DNA of 64,000 nt from Pseudomonas hunanensis (GCF_013393325.1 NZ_QJRC01000081.1:1-64000); one strand, 5' to 3'. Positions 44,305 through 54,346 are shown, counted from the stretch's first letter. Numbers and translations are program-made. The notes: generated from the sequence alone by a model not told the origin.

Positions 44305-45180
44305 TCACCCGAACAACTGATGGCAAAGGTCGCGGCTGGCCGCCAGCAGAATCGGCAAGAACCGCTGCTCCAGCTCGCTGCGCGTCACCCGGCCAACATG
44401 GGTGCTCACGTTCAATGCCGCCAACACTTGCCCCGAAGCGTCGTAAACCGGCACTGCAATCGAGCGCAACCCCTGCTCCAGCTCCTGGTCCACCACGCAC
44501 CACCCTTGGGCGCGTACCTGCTGGATGCAGGCAAACAATGACTCTGGGTCATTCAGCGTCCGACTGGTGCGCGCCTTCAGGTCGGCACGGTCCAGGTACT
44601 CACGCAGGCTGGTGTCGTCCATGGCCGCCAGCAGAATGCGCCCCATCGACGTGCAATACGCCGGCAAGCGACCGCCCACCGACAGGTCGACCGAAATCAG
44701 CCGCTCCACCGTGGCCGAACGCGCTATATAAAGGATGTCGTCACCTTCGAGGGTGGCCATGTTGGCCGCCTCATGCAACTGATCGCTGATGCGGTCCAGG
44801 TAGGGTTGGGCAGAAATCGCCAGCGGCGTCGACGACAGGTACGCATGCCCCAGGGTCAGCACTTTGGGCAGCAGCGAATAGGTACGCCCGTCTGTGGTGG
44901 CGTAACCGAGCTTGATCAACGTGTGCAGGCAACGGCGCACCGCTGCGCGGGGGATTTCGGTGCGGTGGCTGATCTGGGCGATGGTCAGGTGGCGTTTGCG
45001 CTCCTGGAACGCCTGGATCACGGCCAGGCCACGCGCCAGGGAGGTCATGAAGTCCGGATCACCGGTAAAGGCCTGGATGCGCTTGGCCGGGGAGGCCACG
45101 ATCGGCGGCGCCATGGCAGCCGAAGCAGGTCGTGCTGCCTCCGGATTGCCGGAATCGTTGCCCAGGGTTTCGTCACTCAT
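44305..45180 (-). CDS. pcaR: IclR-family regulator PcaR
   Basis: Activates the pca genes with beta-ketoadipate and represses itself. 291 residues: winged HTH (about 45-110) with LTIAQISHRTEIPRAAVRRCL, then the IclR effector domain with VGGRLPAYCTSMGRILLAAM. The start is ATG 45180, 5-6 bases after GAGGT. A flexible, alanine-rich tail of about 40 residues precedes the HTH, as in PcaR of other pseudomonads. Confidence 0.95.
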   Translation of the reverse strand: MSDETLGNDSGNPEAARPASAAMAPPIVASPAKRIQAFTGDPDFMTSLARGLAVIQAFQERKRHLTIAQISHRTEIPRAAVRRCLHTLIKLGYATTDGRTYSLLPKVLTLGHAYLSSTPLAISAQPYLDRISDQLHEAANMATLEGDDILYIARSATVERLISVDLSVGGRLPAYCTSMGRILLAAMDDTSLREYLDRADLKARTSRTLNDPESLFACIQQVRAQGWCVVDQELEQGLRSIAVPVYDASGQVLAALNVSTHVGRVTRSELEQRFLPILLAASRDLCHQLFG

Positions 45181-45207
45181 CGCACACCTCAAAAAAAACG
45201 CCGGTTC

Positions 45208-45241
45208 GTGCGATTATCGAACAAACGGCCGATAATCGCAA
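45208..45241. promoter_or_regulatory. PcaR operator pair before pcaR
   Basis: GTTCGATAATCGCAC on the minus strand (45208-45222) is perfect. A second copy on the plus strand, GGCCGATAATCGCAA (45227-45241), matches at 12 of 15. This is the autoregulatory site, and its second copy faces a possible small RNA. Confidence 0.85.
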
Positions 45242-45274
45242 TTGACCGCCGACACTTTTGCTTATACCTTTCTC

Positions 45275-45366
45275 ATGCCACTTGTGGCTTCTTTGGAGAG
45301 ACTGGTCAGGTACCCACCGTAGAAGTCCCCAGGCAACGGCCTCGCCTTCCGGCGAGGCCGTTTTTC
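45275..45366 (+). ncRNA. Possible small RNA divergent from pcaR
   Basis: An intrinsic terminator stands at 45337-45366 (CGGCCTCGCC-TTCC-GGCGAGGCCG, then TTTTT), yet no gene lies upstream on this strand: pcaR points the other way. TTGACC (45242-45247) and TATACC (about 45263-45268), 15 bases apart, are a weak promoter. The transcript would be about 90 bases with no plausible reading frame. The 5' end is a guess. Confidence 0.45.
45337..45366 (+). terminator. Orphan intrinsic terminator
   Basis: A 10-base GC-rich stem with a TTCC loop followed by five T residues. It has no coding gene upstream on the same strand within the window region after pcaR. Confidence 0.85.
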
Positions 45367-45517
45367 ATTACAGCCGCGCTCCGGCAATGCAGCGAACTTT
45401 TATCGGTGACGCCTTTCAAACTTGTACGAAAGGTCCAAACTGATTCCGAACACATCCCAGTACTTGCATCAGCTGATGTCAGGTTTGGTAAATAACGATG
45501 TTCGGCAAATTATCGAT

Positions 45518-45526
45518 TGCTATAAT
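45518..45526 (+). promoter_or_regulatory. Extended -10 promoter
   Basis: TGCTATAAT is a perfect extended -10 element in an AT-rich stretch. It would start a transcript near 45533 with a leader of about 120 bases before the 66-residue protein. The leader begins with a small hairpin CCACG-CTAC-CGTGG. Confidence 0.6.
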
Positions 45527-45655
45527 CGATTACGCAGGCCCCCACGCTACCGTGGTAATGGAACCTTCCGCTGTATCAAGCCGTTGCGGCCAGCAAGGCA
45601 TGTGCATGTGCACCATGCATAACAACAGTCATTACTCTTCATTCAGGTACTGCAT

Positions 45656-45856
45656 GTGACGAAAGATGAACTGCGCGCAGAACTCGAGCGCCAGGCTGAA
45701 CGTTACAAGGATGTTTACGGTGGCGAAGTCACCACTTACGCCGCACAACCGGATCCAGAACGCAAACCTTGGCGCAAACGTGCCAGCGTGCGTGACCAGT
45801 CCTTCAGCCAGGAACTGGAACGCATGGAAAAGGAACTGCGCAGCGACAATCCCTGA
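45656..45856 (+). CDS. Small charged hypothetical protein
   Basis: 66 residues from GTG 45656. Highly charged and probably helical: MTKDELRAELERQAERYKDV at the start and ELERMEKELRSD at the end, with a basic middle PWRKRASVRDQS. I do not recognise a family. The clear promoter upstream supports expression. The 314 bases to the Pit gene hold two hairpins with T-runs (45884-45915 and 45964-45990) but no other gene. Confidence 0.65.
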   Translation: MTKDELRAELERQAERYKDVYGGEVTTYAAQPDPERKPWRKRASVRDQSFSQELERMEKELRSDNP

Positions 45857-46170
45857 GGCTCGGAGCCACGCCCGCGCGTCGTCGCCCGGCCAGCCCGGGC
45901 GCGGTCGATTTTTACTGTCCGGCTGATGATGAAATGGAATTACACAAATTTCATACGGCCGTTTGAATAATGGCGAAGCGGATTTTTCTTCGCTTTTATG
46001 TCTTTTTTCGCCAGCGTTTGTGCTTTTTAGCCGATTTTCACCTACCCATAGTCCCCGTCAAGCACGGCTCGCGTGCGCCATGAAGATTGCCATCGGTCTG
46101 CAGCAGGTGCATCGATTGCCAAGGTTTTCTGGCATAATCCCGCCCCCCTATGACCCGCCAGACAACCTTC

Positions 46171-47643
46171 ATGATCGATTTATTCAGCGGACTGGATGCC
46201 TGGGTGTTGGTGAGCCTGCTGCTCGCCTTGACCTTCGTACTCGCCTTCGAGTTCATCAATGGCTTTCATGACACCGCCAACGCGGTAGCTACTGTCATCT
46301 ATACCAAAGCCATGCCGCCGCACCTCGCCGTGTTCTTCTCCGGCGTGTTCAACTTCCTTGGCGTTCTGCTCGGTGGTGTTGGGGTGGCCTATGCCATCGT
46401 GCACCTGCTGCCGGTAGAGCTGCTGATCAATGTGAACACCGGACACGGCCTGGCCATGGTCTTCTCGCTGCTGGCTGCGGCCATCACCTGGAACCTGGGC
46501 ACTTGGTACTTCGGCATCCCGGCCTCCAGCTCGCACACGCTGATCGGCTCCATTCTCGGTGTCGGCTTGGCCAACGCCCTGATCAACGACATCCCGCTGG
46601 GCGACGGCGTCAACTGGCAAAAGGCGATCGACATCGCCATGTCGCTGGTGGTCTCGCCCATGGCCGGCTTCGCCGTTGCCGCCCTGGTGCTGATCGGCCT
46701 GAAATGGTGGCGCCCGCTGTCGAAGATGCACAAAACCCCCGAGCAGCGCCGCAAGCTCGACGACAAGAAGCACCCGCCGTTCTGGAACCGCCTGGTCCTG
46801 GTGGTTTCCGCCATGGGTGTAAGCTTCGTGCACGGCTCCAACGACGGCCAGAAAGGCATCGGCCTGATCATGCTGGTACTGATCGGTATCGTCCCGGCCA
46901 AGTTCGTCCTCGACCTGAACAGCACCACGTACCAGATCGAGCGTACCCGCGACGCTACCCTGCACATGAGCCAGTTCTACCAGCGCAATGCCGCGACCCT
47001 GGGCGAATTCCTGGCACTGGGCAAGGCCAAGGCCAGCGACCTGCCGGAGCAGTTCAGCTGCAACCCACAGCAGACCGAACCGACCATCGCCGCACTGCAG
47101 TCCTCGTTGCAAGGCGTGACCGACTACCACAGCCTGGACGCCGAGAAGCGCGTCGAAGTGCGTCGCTACCTGCTGTGCCTGGATGACACGGCGAAGAAGG
47201 TTGGCAAACTGCCAGGCCTGGAAGCCCGTGAAAAGGCCGACCTTGAGAAACTGCGCAAAGACCTCACCGCCACCACCGAATACGCCCCATTCTGGGTAAT
47301 CGTGGCCGTCGCCCTGGCCCTGGGCCTTGGCACCATGGTTGGCTGGAAGCGTGTGGTGTTGACCGTTGGCGAGAAGATCGGCAAACAGGGCATGACATAC
47401 GCCCAAGGTATGTCGGCACAGATCACCGCAGCCTGCGCCATCGGCATGGCCAACGTGTTCGCCCTGCCGGTATCGACCACCCATGTGCTGTCGTCCGGTG
47501 TGGCCGGCACCATGGTCGCCAACAAAAGTGGCCTGCAAGGCGGCACCGTGAAGACCATCCTGCTGGCCTGGATCCTGACCCTGCCTGCCTCGATGGGCTT
47601 GGCGGCCGGCCTGTTCTGGCTGGCGTCCAAAGCCATTGGCTGA
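46171..47643 (+). CDS. Low-affinity inorganic phosphate transporter, Pit family
   Basis: 490 residues, about 10-12 TM segments. The family repeat GFHDTANAVATVIYTKAMPP occurs near the N-terminus and its partner VSFVHGSNDGQKGIGLI in the middle; a soluble loop of about 130 residues lies between the halves. It carries metal-phosphate with protons. The start is either ATG 46171 (chosen: MIDLFSGLDAW) or 46150. No Pho box was found. Confidence 0.92.
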   Translation: MIDLFSGLDAWVLVSLLLALTFVLAFEFINGFHDTANAVATVIYTKAMPPHLAVFFSGVFNFLGVLLGGVGVAYAIVHLLPVELLINVNTGHGLAMVFSLLAAAITWNLGTWYFGIPASSSHTLIGSILGVGLANALINDIPLGDGVNWQKAIDIAMSLVVSPMAGFAVAALVLIGLKWWRPLSKMHKTPEQRRKLDDKKHPPFWNRLVLVVSAMGVSFVHGSNDGQKGIGLIMLVLIGIVPAKFVLDLNSTTYQIERTRDATLHMSQFYQRNAATLGEFLALGKAKASDLPEQFSCNPQQTEPTIAALQSSLQGVTDYHSLDAEKRVEVRRYLLCLDDTAKKVGKLPGLEAREKADLEKLRKDLTATTEYAPFWVIVAVALALGLGTMVGWKRVVLTVGEKIGKQGMTYAQGMSAQITAACAIGMANVFALPVSTTHVLSSGVAGTMVANKSGLQGGTVKTILLAWILTLPASMGLAAGLFWLASKAIG

Positions 47644-47657
47644 CGGACACCGCAATA

Positions 47658-47684
47658 GAAAAAGGCGCCCAAGGGCGCCTTTTC
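47658..47684 (+). terminator. Intrinsic terminator after the Pit gene
   Basis: AAAAAGGCGCCC-AA-GGGCGCCTTTTCT, 15 bases after the stop. Confidence 0.85.
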
Positions 47685-47738
47685 TATGGCTATTTTCCTG
47701 CACTTAGTAGGAGCAGGTCGCCTGCCAGGTGCAGGTCA

Positions 47739-49214
47739 TCACTTTTTCTTGCCGCCGAGCAACGACCCCATCAACCCGCGTACCAACTGCCGCCCCAACT
47801 GGTTGGCCGCCTGGCGTACCGCCGACTTGATCGCCTGCCCCGCCGCACTCTGCAAGAACTCACCGGCCTTGTCGGAAAAGCTCTCCTCATCCGCCTTCGG
47901 TTGCGGCGCCGGTTCCACCGCCTCGCCCTTGCGCTGGGTCAGCATCTCATAGGCCGACTCACGGTCCACAGGCTTGTCATAGCGCCCCGCCAACGGCGAG
48001 GCCGCAACCAACGCACTGCGCTCAACTGCACTCAGCGGCCCTATACGTGACTGCGGCGGTGCAACCAGTACCCGCTGCACCATGGCCGGCGTGCCCTTTT
48101 CTTCCAGCGTGCCCACCAGCGCCTCGCCAATCCCCAACTCAGTCAACACCGCCAGGGTGTCGAACGCAGGATTGGGGCGGAAGCCATCGGCCACAGCCCG
48201 CAGCGCCTTCTGCTCCTTGGCAGTAAACGCCCGCAGACCATGTTGTATGCGCAAACCTAGCTGGGCCAGCACCGCGTCGGGCAAGTCTCCTGGCGACTGG
48301 GTGACGAAATACACCCCCACGCCCTTGGAGCGGATGAGCCGCACCACTTGCTCAAGACGGTCCTGCAATGCCTTGGGCGTGCCGTTGAACAGCAAGTGCG
48401 CCTCATCGAAGAACAGTGCCAGCACCGGCTTGTCGGCATCGCCGCGCTCGGGCAACTGCTCGAACAACTCGGCCAGCAGCCACAACAGGAACGTCGCATA
48501 CACTTTGGGTGCTTCGTGCACCAGCCGGCTGGCATCGAGCAAGTGGATGCGGCCACGGCCATCCGGGTCCGGGCGCAGCAAGTCCTCCAACTGCAATGCC
48601 GGCTCACCAAACAGCGCCTCCGCTCCCTGCTGCTCAAGGGTTGCGAGCCGGCGCAGCAAGGCCTGAGTGGAGGCCGTGGTCATCAGCGCACTGTCTTCGC
48701 CGAGCAGTTGCGGGTTGTCTTTCAGGTGCGCAAGCAGAGCCTTGAGGTCCTTGAGGTCCAGCAGCAGCAGGCCTTCGCGGTCAGCCACCTTGAAGGCTGC
48801 ATACAGCGCCGCCTGCTGGCTGTCGGTCAGCTCCAGCAAGTTGCCCAGCAGCAGCGGCCCCATTTCACTGAGGGTGGTGCGCAGCGGGTGGCCGGACTGC
48901 CCGGCAATGTCCCACAAGCTCACCGGGTAAGCCCGAGGCGTATGCCCCAGCCACGGCATGCCGGCGATGCGCTCGGCCACCTTGCCCTGGGGTGCACCGG
49001 CTGCGCCCAGGCCGCAGAGGTCACCTTTGACATCAGCGGCGAACACCGCCACCCCGGCGTCGCTGAACACTTCCGCCAGGTGCTGCAGGGTCACGGTCTT
49101 GCCTGTACCGGTTGCGCCCGCCACCAGACCGTGGCGGTTGGCCAGGCGCATTGCTTGCCCGACAGGCTGGCCATCCGGGCCAGCACCTACAACGATGGTC
49201 GAAAATTCCGACAT
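47739..49214 (-). CDS. HerA-like ATPase (DUF853, YjgR type)
   Basis: 491 residues. Walker A GATGTGKTVTLQ (about 33-44), Walker B LALFFDEAHLLF and a sensor/arginine region near SKGVGVYFVTQSPGDLPD. The C-terminal 60 residues (about 430-491) are low in conservation, with a basic tail ending in LGGKKK. Related to FtsK/HerA translocases; the cellular role of YjgR is unknown. The start is ATG 49214; the frame opens at 49322 but begins with unconserved sequence. Confidence 0.85.
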   Translation of the reverse strand: MSEFSTIVVGAGPDGQPVGQAMRLANRHGLVAGATGTGKTVTLQHLAEVFSDAGVAVFAADVKGDLCGLGAAGAPQGKVAERIAGMPWLGHTPRAYPVSLWDIAGQSGHPLRTTLSEMGPLLLGNLLELTDSQQAALYAAFKVADREGLLLLDLKDLKALLAHLKDNPQLLGEDSALMTTASTQALLRRLATLEQQGAEALFGEPALQLEDLLRPDPDGRGRIHLLDASRLVHEAPKVYATFLLWLLAELFEQLPERGDADKPVLALFFDEAHLLFNGTPKALQDRLEQVVRLIRSKGVGVYFVTQSPGDLPDAVLAQLGLRIQHGLRAFTAKEQKALRAVADGFRPNPAFDTLAVLTELGIGEALVGTLEEKGTPAMVQRVLVAPPQSRIGPLSAVERSALVAASPLAGRYDKPVDRESAYEMLTQRKGEAVEPAPQPKADEESFSDKAGEFLQSAAGQAIKSAVRQAANQLGRQLVRGLMGSLLGGKKK

Positions 49215-49382
49215 CTCTTTAATCCTCTGCTCAAGCTTTAGCTTAATTCGGCCGATACCTGTGGGTGATATTCGCCTTAATAGAGAGGAACAACCGAAAA
49301 GGGACTTTTCTGGATGTTGCACTGCCTACCGCTCCACTCGTGCGAACGCCTGATATAAAACCTTAGCGGAACCGATTACGCC

Positions 49383-51257
49383 ATGAACAAAAGCCTTCGT
49401 TTCAGCCACAAGATTCTTTTGGCAGCATCACTGATCGTGATACTTGCCTTCAGCCTTTTCACCCTCTACAACGATTACCTCCAGCGTAATGCGATCCGCG
49501 AGGACCTGGAAAACTATCTGGCTGAAATGGGCACCTCCACTTCGACCAACATCCGCAACCTGTTCGAAGGCCGCATCAAACTGGTGGAGAACCTGGCACA
49601 GAACATTGCCCAGGACCCGACCAACGCCGAAACCCTGATGGGCCAGAATGCGCTGATATCCAGCTTCCTTACCGTGTACCTGGGCAAGGTCGACGGCGGT
49701 TTCAGCGTGCGCCCCGACGCAAAGATGCCCGACGGCTATGACCCACGTACCCGTCCCTGGTACAAGGACGGCATGAGCGCCAGCGGCGCAACCCTGACCG
49801 AACCGTACATCGACATGACCACCAACAAGATGGTCATCGGTATCCTCAGCAAGGTCTCCAGCAGCGTTGGCGTGGTTGGTGGCGACCTGGCCCTGGACGG
49901 CCTGGTGCAGATCATCAACTCGCTGAACTTCGGCGGCATGGGCTATGCCTTCCTGGTCAACGACCAGGGCAAGATCCTGGTGCACCCGGACAAAGACCTG
50001 GTGATGAAGTCACTGTCAGACCTGTTCCCGCAGCACACGCCAAAACTGACAGGCGAGCTGACCGAAGTGCAGAGCGATGGCCAGGCCCGCCTGCTGACCT
50101 TCACCCCGATCACCGGCTTGCCGTCGGCCAACTGGTACATCGGTTTGTCGGTGGACAAGGACAAGGCCTTCTCGATGCTCAGCACCTTCCGCACCTCGGC
50201 GGTGATCGCCACGGTAGTGGCGGTGGTGATCATCATCGGCCTGCTCGGTTTGCTGATTCGCGTGTTGATGCAGCCGCTGCACACCATGACGCGCGCCATG
50301 GAAGACATTGCCGAAGGTGAAGGCGACCTGACCAAGCGCCTGCGCATCCACAACCACGACGAATTCGGCATCCTCGGCAACGCCTTCAACCGGTTCGTCG
50401 AGCGTATTCACAGCAGCATCCGCGAAGTGTCTTCGGCCACCGAGCAGGTCAACGAAGTGGCCCTGCGGGTCATCAGTGCTTCGAATTCATCGATGACCAA
50501 CTCCGACGAGCAGTCCAACCGCACCAACAGTGTCGCCGCCGCCATCAACGAGTTGGGCGCCGCCGCTCAGGAAATTGCCGGCAATGCCGCTCAAGCCTCG
50601 CAGCACGCCAGTTCCGCGCGCCTGCTGGCCGAAGAGGGCCAGCAAGTGGTCGAGCGCAACATTGCTGCGATGAACCGCCTGTCCGACCTGATCGTCACGT
50701 CCAGCGAGCACATCGAAACGCTGAACAGCAAGACCGTGAATATCGGCCAGATCCTCGAAGTGATCACCAGCATCTCCCAGCAGACCAACCTGCTGGCGCT
50801 GAACGCCGCCATCGAAGCAGCCCGCGCCGGTGAAGCCGGGCGTGGTTTTGCCGTGGTTGCCGACGAAGTGCGCAACCTGGCGCACCGCACCCAGGAATCG
50901 GCGCAGCAGGTGCAGACCATGATCGAAGAGCTGCAGGTCGGTGCCCGCGAGTCGGTCGACACCATGGACCAGAGCCAGCGCCACAGCCAGGACAGCATGC
51001 AGATCGCCAACCAGGCCGGTGAGCGGCTGGACAGCGTGACCGTGCGCATTGGCGAGATCGATGGCATGAACCAATCGGTGGCCACTGCCACCGAAGAACA
51101 GACCGCCGTGGTCGAGGCGATCAACATGGACATCAACGAGATCAACATGCTCAACCAGGAAGGCGTGGAAAACCTGCAGGCGACCCTGCGCGCGTGCTCC
51201 GACCTTGAGCAGCAGGCTGGCCGCCTGAAGCACCTGGTGGGCAGCTTCCGCATCTAA
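49383..51257 (+). CDS. mcpG: Methyl-accepting chemotaxis protein, McpG-like
   Basis: 624 residues: TM1 (about 10-30), a dCache_1 periplasmic sensor (about 35-275) with the amine-ligand pattern [11 protein letters not shown]...[14 protein letters not shown]2 (about 278-300), HAMP and a methyl-accepting domain with the tip sequence [27 protein letters not shown] in parts. Resembles PctA/B/C of P. aeruginosa and McpG (PP_1371) of P. putida, the GABA receptor. The symbol rests on remembered gene order next to DUF853 and the pca region. It senses ligands directly and feeds CheA. Confidence 0.82.
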   Translation: MNKSLRFSHKILLAASLIVILAFSLFTLYNDYLQRNAIREDLENYLAEMGTSTSTNIRNLFEGRIKLVENLAQNIAQDPTNAETLMGQNALISSFLTVYLGKVDGGFSVRPDAKMPDGYDPRTRPWYKDGMSASGATLTEPYIDMTTNKMVIGILSKVSSSVGVVGGDLALDGLVQIINSLNFGGMGYAFLVNDQGKILVHPDKDLVMKSLSDLFPQHTPKLTGELTEVQSDGQARLLTFTPITGLPSANWYIGLSVDKDKAFSMLSTFRTSAVIATVVAVVIIIGLLGLLIRVLMQPLHTMTRAMEDIAEGEGDLTKRLRIHNHDEFGILGNAFNRFVERIHSSIREVSSATEQVNEVALRVISASNSSMTNSDEQSNRTNSVAAAINELGAAAQEIAGNAAQASQHASSARLLAEEGQQVVERNIAAMNRLSDLIVTSSEHIETLNSKTVNIGQILEVITSISQQTNLLALNAAIEAARAGEAGRGFAVVADEVRNLAHRTQESAQQVQTMIEELQVGARESVDTMDQSQRHSQDSMQIANQAGERLDSVTVRIGEIDGMNQSVATATEEQTAVVEAINMDINEINMLNQEGVENLQATLRACSDLEQQAGRLKHLVGSFRI

Positions 51258-51270
51258 ATACAGACCGCAC

Positions 51271-51345
51271 CGCCCGCCCCCACAAGGACAGCACAACCCC
51301 GAAGGGTTGCGCCCTACCTGTGGGGGCGGGCGAGCCCGCGAAACA
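51271..51345. repeat. REP pair after the chemoreceptor gene
   Basis: CGCCCGCCCCCACA (51271-51284) is mirrored at 51319-51332; the loop holds CAACCC-CGAA-GGGTTG. The last unit continues GAGCCCGCGAA. Confidence 0.75.
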
Positions 51346-51487
51346 ACCAACACCACTCGACGAGCCTGCCCCACCCAACCCCGATCGAACAAACTATCCT
51401 TCACACAGGTCAACCTTTAGGCGCGTCATCGCCGGCAAGCCACCGCCGGATGACAGACCCGAAGACGATCCCGGAGGGATGCTGATC

Positions 51488-52600
51488 GTGCATATCGCCG
51501 ACATCACCATGTTCTACGCCCCGGCCAGCGGTGGCGTACGTACCTATCTTGATGCCAAACATCACCGTCTCGACGCCATCCACGGCGTACGCCACAGCCT
51601 GTTGATCCCCGGCGCCAGCGCCCACCAAGCCGATGGCATCTACCAGGTTCCCGCTCCACCCTTGCCGTTTGGCAAGGGCTATCGTTTTCCTGTACGCCTG
51701 GCCCCATGGTGCAATACGCTGCGCACGCTCAAACCCGACCTGATAGAAGTCGGCGACCCCTACCTCACCGCATGGGCCGCGCTGGAGGCCCGGCGCCAAC
51801 TCGACGTGCCGGTAATCGGTTTCTACCATTCCGACTTGCCGTTGCTGGTGAGCAACCGCATGGGCAACTGGTTCACGCCCAATGTCGAAGCCTATGTCAG
51901 CAAGCTGTACGGCAATTTCGACCGGGTACTGGCGCCCAGCCAGGTCATGGCCGACAAATTGCGCCGCCTGGGCGTGCGCGATGTACACGTGCAGCCGCTG
52001 GGCGTTGACCTTGCCACGTTCCATCCCGCCCAGCGCGACCCGCACCTGCGCGCCGAACTGGGCATAGCCGACACCAGCCGCCTGTTGATCTACGCCGGCC
52101 GCGGCTCGCGGGAAAAGAACCTGCCGGTGCTGCTCGACTGCATGCAGCAACTCGGCCACCCCTACCACCTGCTGCTGGTGGGCTCGAACATGCCGGCCAG
52201 CGTGCCGCACAACGTCAGCGTCATCGACCACTTCTGCCCTGCTGCAGAGGTGGCCCGGCTGATGGCCAGTGCCGACCTGCTGGTGCATGCTGGCGACCAG
52301 GAAACCTTCGGCCTGGTCATCCTCGAAGCCATGGCCAGCGCCACACCCGTGGTGGCCGTACGCGCAGGTGCGTTCACTGAAATCATCAACGAGCAGTGTG
52401 GCCGCCTGTGCACGCCCAACGAGGGTCGGGCGATGGCGATGGCAGTGCGCGAGGCGTTCGAGGCGGGGGTCCGCAAGCTCGGCATGCAGGCCCGTCGTCA
52501 TGTAGAGCAACATTATTCATGGGATAAGGTGGTGGCGGGCCTGCTACAGCACTACCAAGCCGTGCTCGGCCATCAGCCGCAGGTGCGTGCCCATGCTTGA
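51488..52600 (+). CDS. Family 4 glycosyltransferase
   Basis: 370 residues, GT-B fold. N-terminal domain begins HIADITMFYAPASGGVRTYLDAK split after TMFY; the C-terminal NDP-sugar domain has GRGSREKNLPVLLD and the E-x7-E motif in GDQETFGLVILEAMASATPVV. Related enzymes attach a hexose to a lipid carrier or to inositol. GTG 51488 is the best start: GGAGGG (51473-51478) is 9 bases before it, while ATG 51479 directly touches that site. First gene of a three-gene operon. Confidence 0.85.
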   Translation: MHIADITMFYAPASGGVRTYLDAKHHRLDAIHGVRHSLLIPGASAHQADGIYQVPAPPLPFGKGYRFPVRLAPWCNTLRTLKPDLIEVGDPYLTAWAALEARRQLDVPVIGFYHSDLPLLVSNRMGNWFTPNVEAYVSKLYGNFDRVLAPSQVMADKLRRLGVRDVHVQPLGVDLATFHPAQRDPHLRAELGIADTSRLLIYAGRGSREKNLPVLLDCMQQLGHPYHLLLVGSNMPASVPHNVSVIDHFCPAAEVARLMASADLLVHAGDQETFGLVILEAMASATPVVAVRAGAFTEIINEQCGRLCTPNEGRAMAMAVREAFEAGVRKLGMQARRHVEQHYSWDKVVAGLLQHYQAVLGHQPQVRAHA

Positions 52601-53357
52601 GCCCTCCTCCAGGCAACGCAGCCTCCTGCTGGTATTGCATGATGTGGCCCCAGAAACCTGGCCGGACTATGCGCCGTTCGTACACGCCGTGGATGCGCTG
52701 GGCAACGTGCCCATGACATGGCTGGTGGTCCCTGACTTCCATCGGCGTAATCCGCTGCACCAGGCACCCTCGTTCTGCCGCGTGCTGGACGAACGCCTGG
52801 CCAACGGCGACGAGCTGGCGCTGCACGGTTACGCCCATGCCGACGAAGGACCGGCACCGCGCAGCCCCATCGACTACTTCATGCGGCGCATCTACACGCA
52901 TGAAGGTGAGTTCTATAGCCTCGATGAGCACGCCGCGCTTACCCGGCTGCAGGATGGCCTGGCGCTGTTCGAGGACCAAGGCTGGCCCGTAGCAGGCTTT
53001 GTCGCACCCGCCTGGCTCATGAGCCAGGGCACTCGGCAAGCCTTGCGCCGCCTGCCGCTGAAGTACACCAGCACACCGCAACACCTTTACCGTTTGCCGG
53101 ACTTCACAGCCATCGATGCGCCAGGCCTGGTCTGGAGTGCCCGGAGCGCATGGCGTCGTACTTTGTCCCGCGCAGTGTGCAACTGGCAATGTCAACGCTG
53201 GCAGGACGCGAGCACATTGCGCCTCGGGCTGCACCCTGTGGACATGCGCCACCGCTCATCCCGTGACTATTGGCTGCGAACACTCGAAAGCCTGTTGAAG
53301 GACGGCCGCGAGCCGCTGACCAAATCTGCCTGGCTGGAGCGCCAGGTGCCAGCATGA
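52593..53357 (+). CDS. DUF2334 polysaccharide deacetylase-like protein
   Basis: 254 residues. NodB-type fold: LLLVLHDVAPETWP with the catalytic Asp position, LHGYAHADEGP with the H-x3-H metal motif, VAGFVAPAWLMS, and LRLGLHPVDM with the final histidine. It could remove an acetyl group from a sugar. No signal peptide, so cytoplasmic. Overlaps the glycosyltransferase by 8 bases and the next gene by 4. Confidence 0.82.
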   Translation: MLEPSSRQRSLLLVLHDVAPETWPDYAPFVHAVDALGNVPMTWLVVPDFHRRNPLHQAPSFCRVLDERLANGDELALHGYAHADEGPAPRSPIDYFMRRIYTHEGEFYSLDEHAALTRLQDGLALFEDQGWPVAGFVAPAWLMSQGTRQALRRLPLKYTSTPQHLYRLPDFTAIDAPGLVWSARSAWRRTLSRAVCNWQCQRWQDASTLRLGLHPVDMRHRSSRDYWLRTLESLLKDGREPLTKSAWLERQVPA

Positions 53358-54346
53358 ACCGCTGGGCCTGGCTGGCGCTGGCATTGCTGGGTGCAGCGCT
53401 GGTGCCCGTGCTGCTGGGTGGTAGCGAGCTGCTGCCAAGGCTAAGCCGGTTCGACCCACAACTGATGCTGATATTGCTTGGCATGATTTTGTCGTGCTGG
53501 CTCATCAACGCCTTGCGCCTGCGCTTGTTGCTCGGCGAGCAGGCAAAGCAGTTGAGCCCTGCACGCAGCCTGGGCGTGGTGATGGCCACCGAGTTCGCCA
53601 TCTGCACCACCCCCGGCGGCAGTGGCGGCCCGTTGACCCTGATGGCCCTACTGGCGCGCAATCGCATCGGCCCGGCGCGCAGCGCTGCGGTATTCGCCAT
53701 GGACCAGCTGAACGACCTGGTGTTCTTCTTCTGCGCGATGCTGACGATCGCCGGCTACGCACTGTTCCACAGCCTGGGCCGCAGCCAGGAAAGCATGCTG
53801 CTTGGCAGTGCATTACTGCTGTGCACAACGCTGGCCGGTGTGGTCGCGCTGTTGCGCTACCGACGCACGGTAATGCGCATGAACGGCAGGCTGTTGCAGC
53901 GCCTGGGCATGGGGCCGCCGCGCAAACGCCGCTGGGCGCGCAAACTGCTGCACTTCATCGCTGCCCTGGCACAGACCTGGCGCCTGCCCAAGCGCACCTT
54001 GAGCCTGGTTTTCACCCTCACCTGCGTCCACTGGGGGCTGCGCTACAGCGTGCTGTTCCTGGTGTTGCGGGGGCTGGGGGTAGAGCTGGCGTGGATCCCC
54101 AGCTTCCTGGTGCAGATGCTGTCGCTCAGTGCCGGCCAGTTCAGCCTGCTGCCTGGCGGGGCCGGGGCCGCCGAGCTGACTTCGGCCACCTTGCTGACAC
54201 CCTTGGTGGGCAGCTCGACCGCAGCGGCGGCGATCCTGATATGGCGAGGGGTTACTTACTACTTTTATCTGCTGGCAGGCGGGCCTGTGTTCGTGTGCCT
54301 GCTGGCGCGTCCTTTGCTGGAGCGCTGGCGGCGGCAGGCGGGTTGA
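53354..54346 (+). CDS. YbhN/UPF0104-family membrane protein
   Basis: 330 residues, about 8 TM segments, of the LPG_synthase_TM (AglD/MprF flippase-domain) family. Signature stretches: CTTPGGSGGPLTLMALL and LSLSAGQFSLLPGGAGAAELT. Members move or modify lipids; here it may move the product of the two upstream enzymes across the membrane. ATGA overlap with the deacetylase gene. The frame opens at 53270, but ATG 53354 starts the first hydrophobic segment. Confidence 0.82.
   Translation: MNRWAWLALALLGAALVPVLLGGSELLPRLSRFDPQLMLILLGMILSCWLINALRLRLLLGEQAKQLSPARSLGVVMATEFAICTTPGGSGGPLTLMALLARNRIGPARSAAVFAMDQLNDLVFFFCAMLTIAGYALFHSLGRSQESMLLGSALLLCTTLAGVVALLRYRRTVMRMNGRLLQRLGMGPPRKRRWARKLLHFIAALAQTWRLPKRTLSLVFTLTCVHWGLRYSVLFLVLRGLGVELAWIPSFLVQMLSLSAGQFSLLPGGAGAAELTSATLLTPLVGSSTAAAAILIWRGVTYYFYLLAGGPVFVCLLARPLLERWRRQAG

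Noticed and set aside
4736..49214. SIR2 plus HerA defence pair (DUF4917 with the DUF853 ATPase)
   Set aside because: The two genes are 42 kb apart with unrelated genes between; the ATPase is the common YjgR type found without SIR2.
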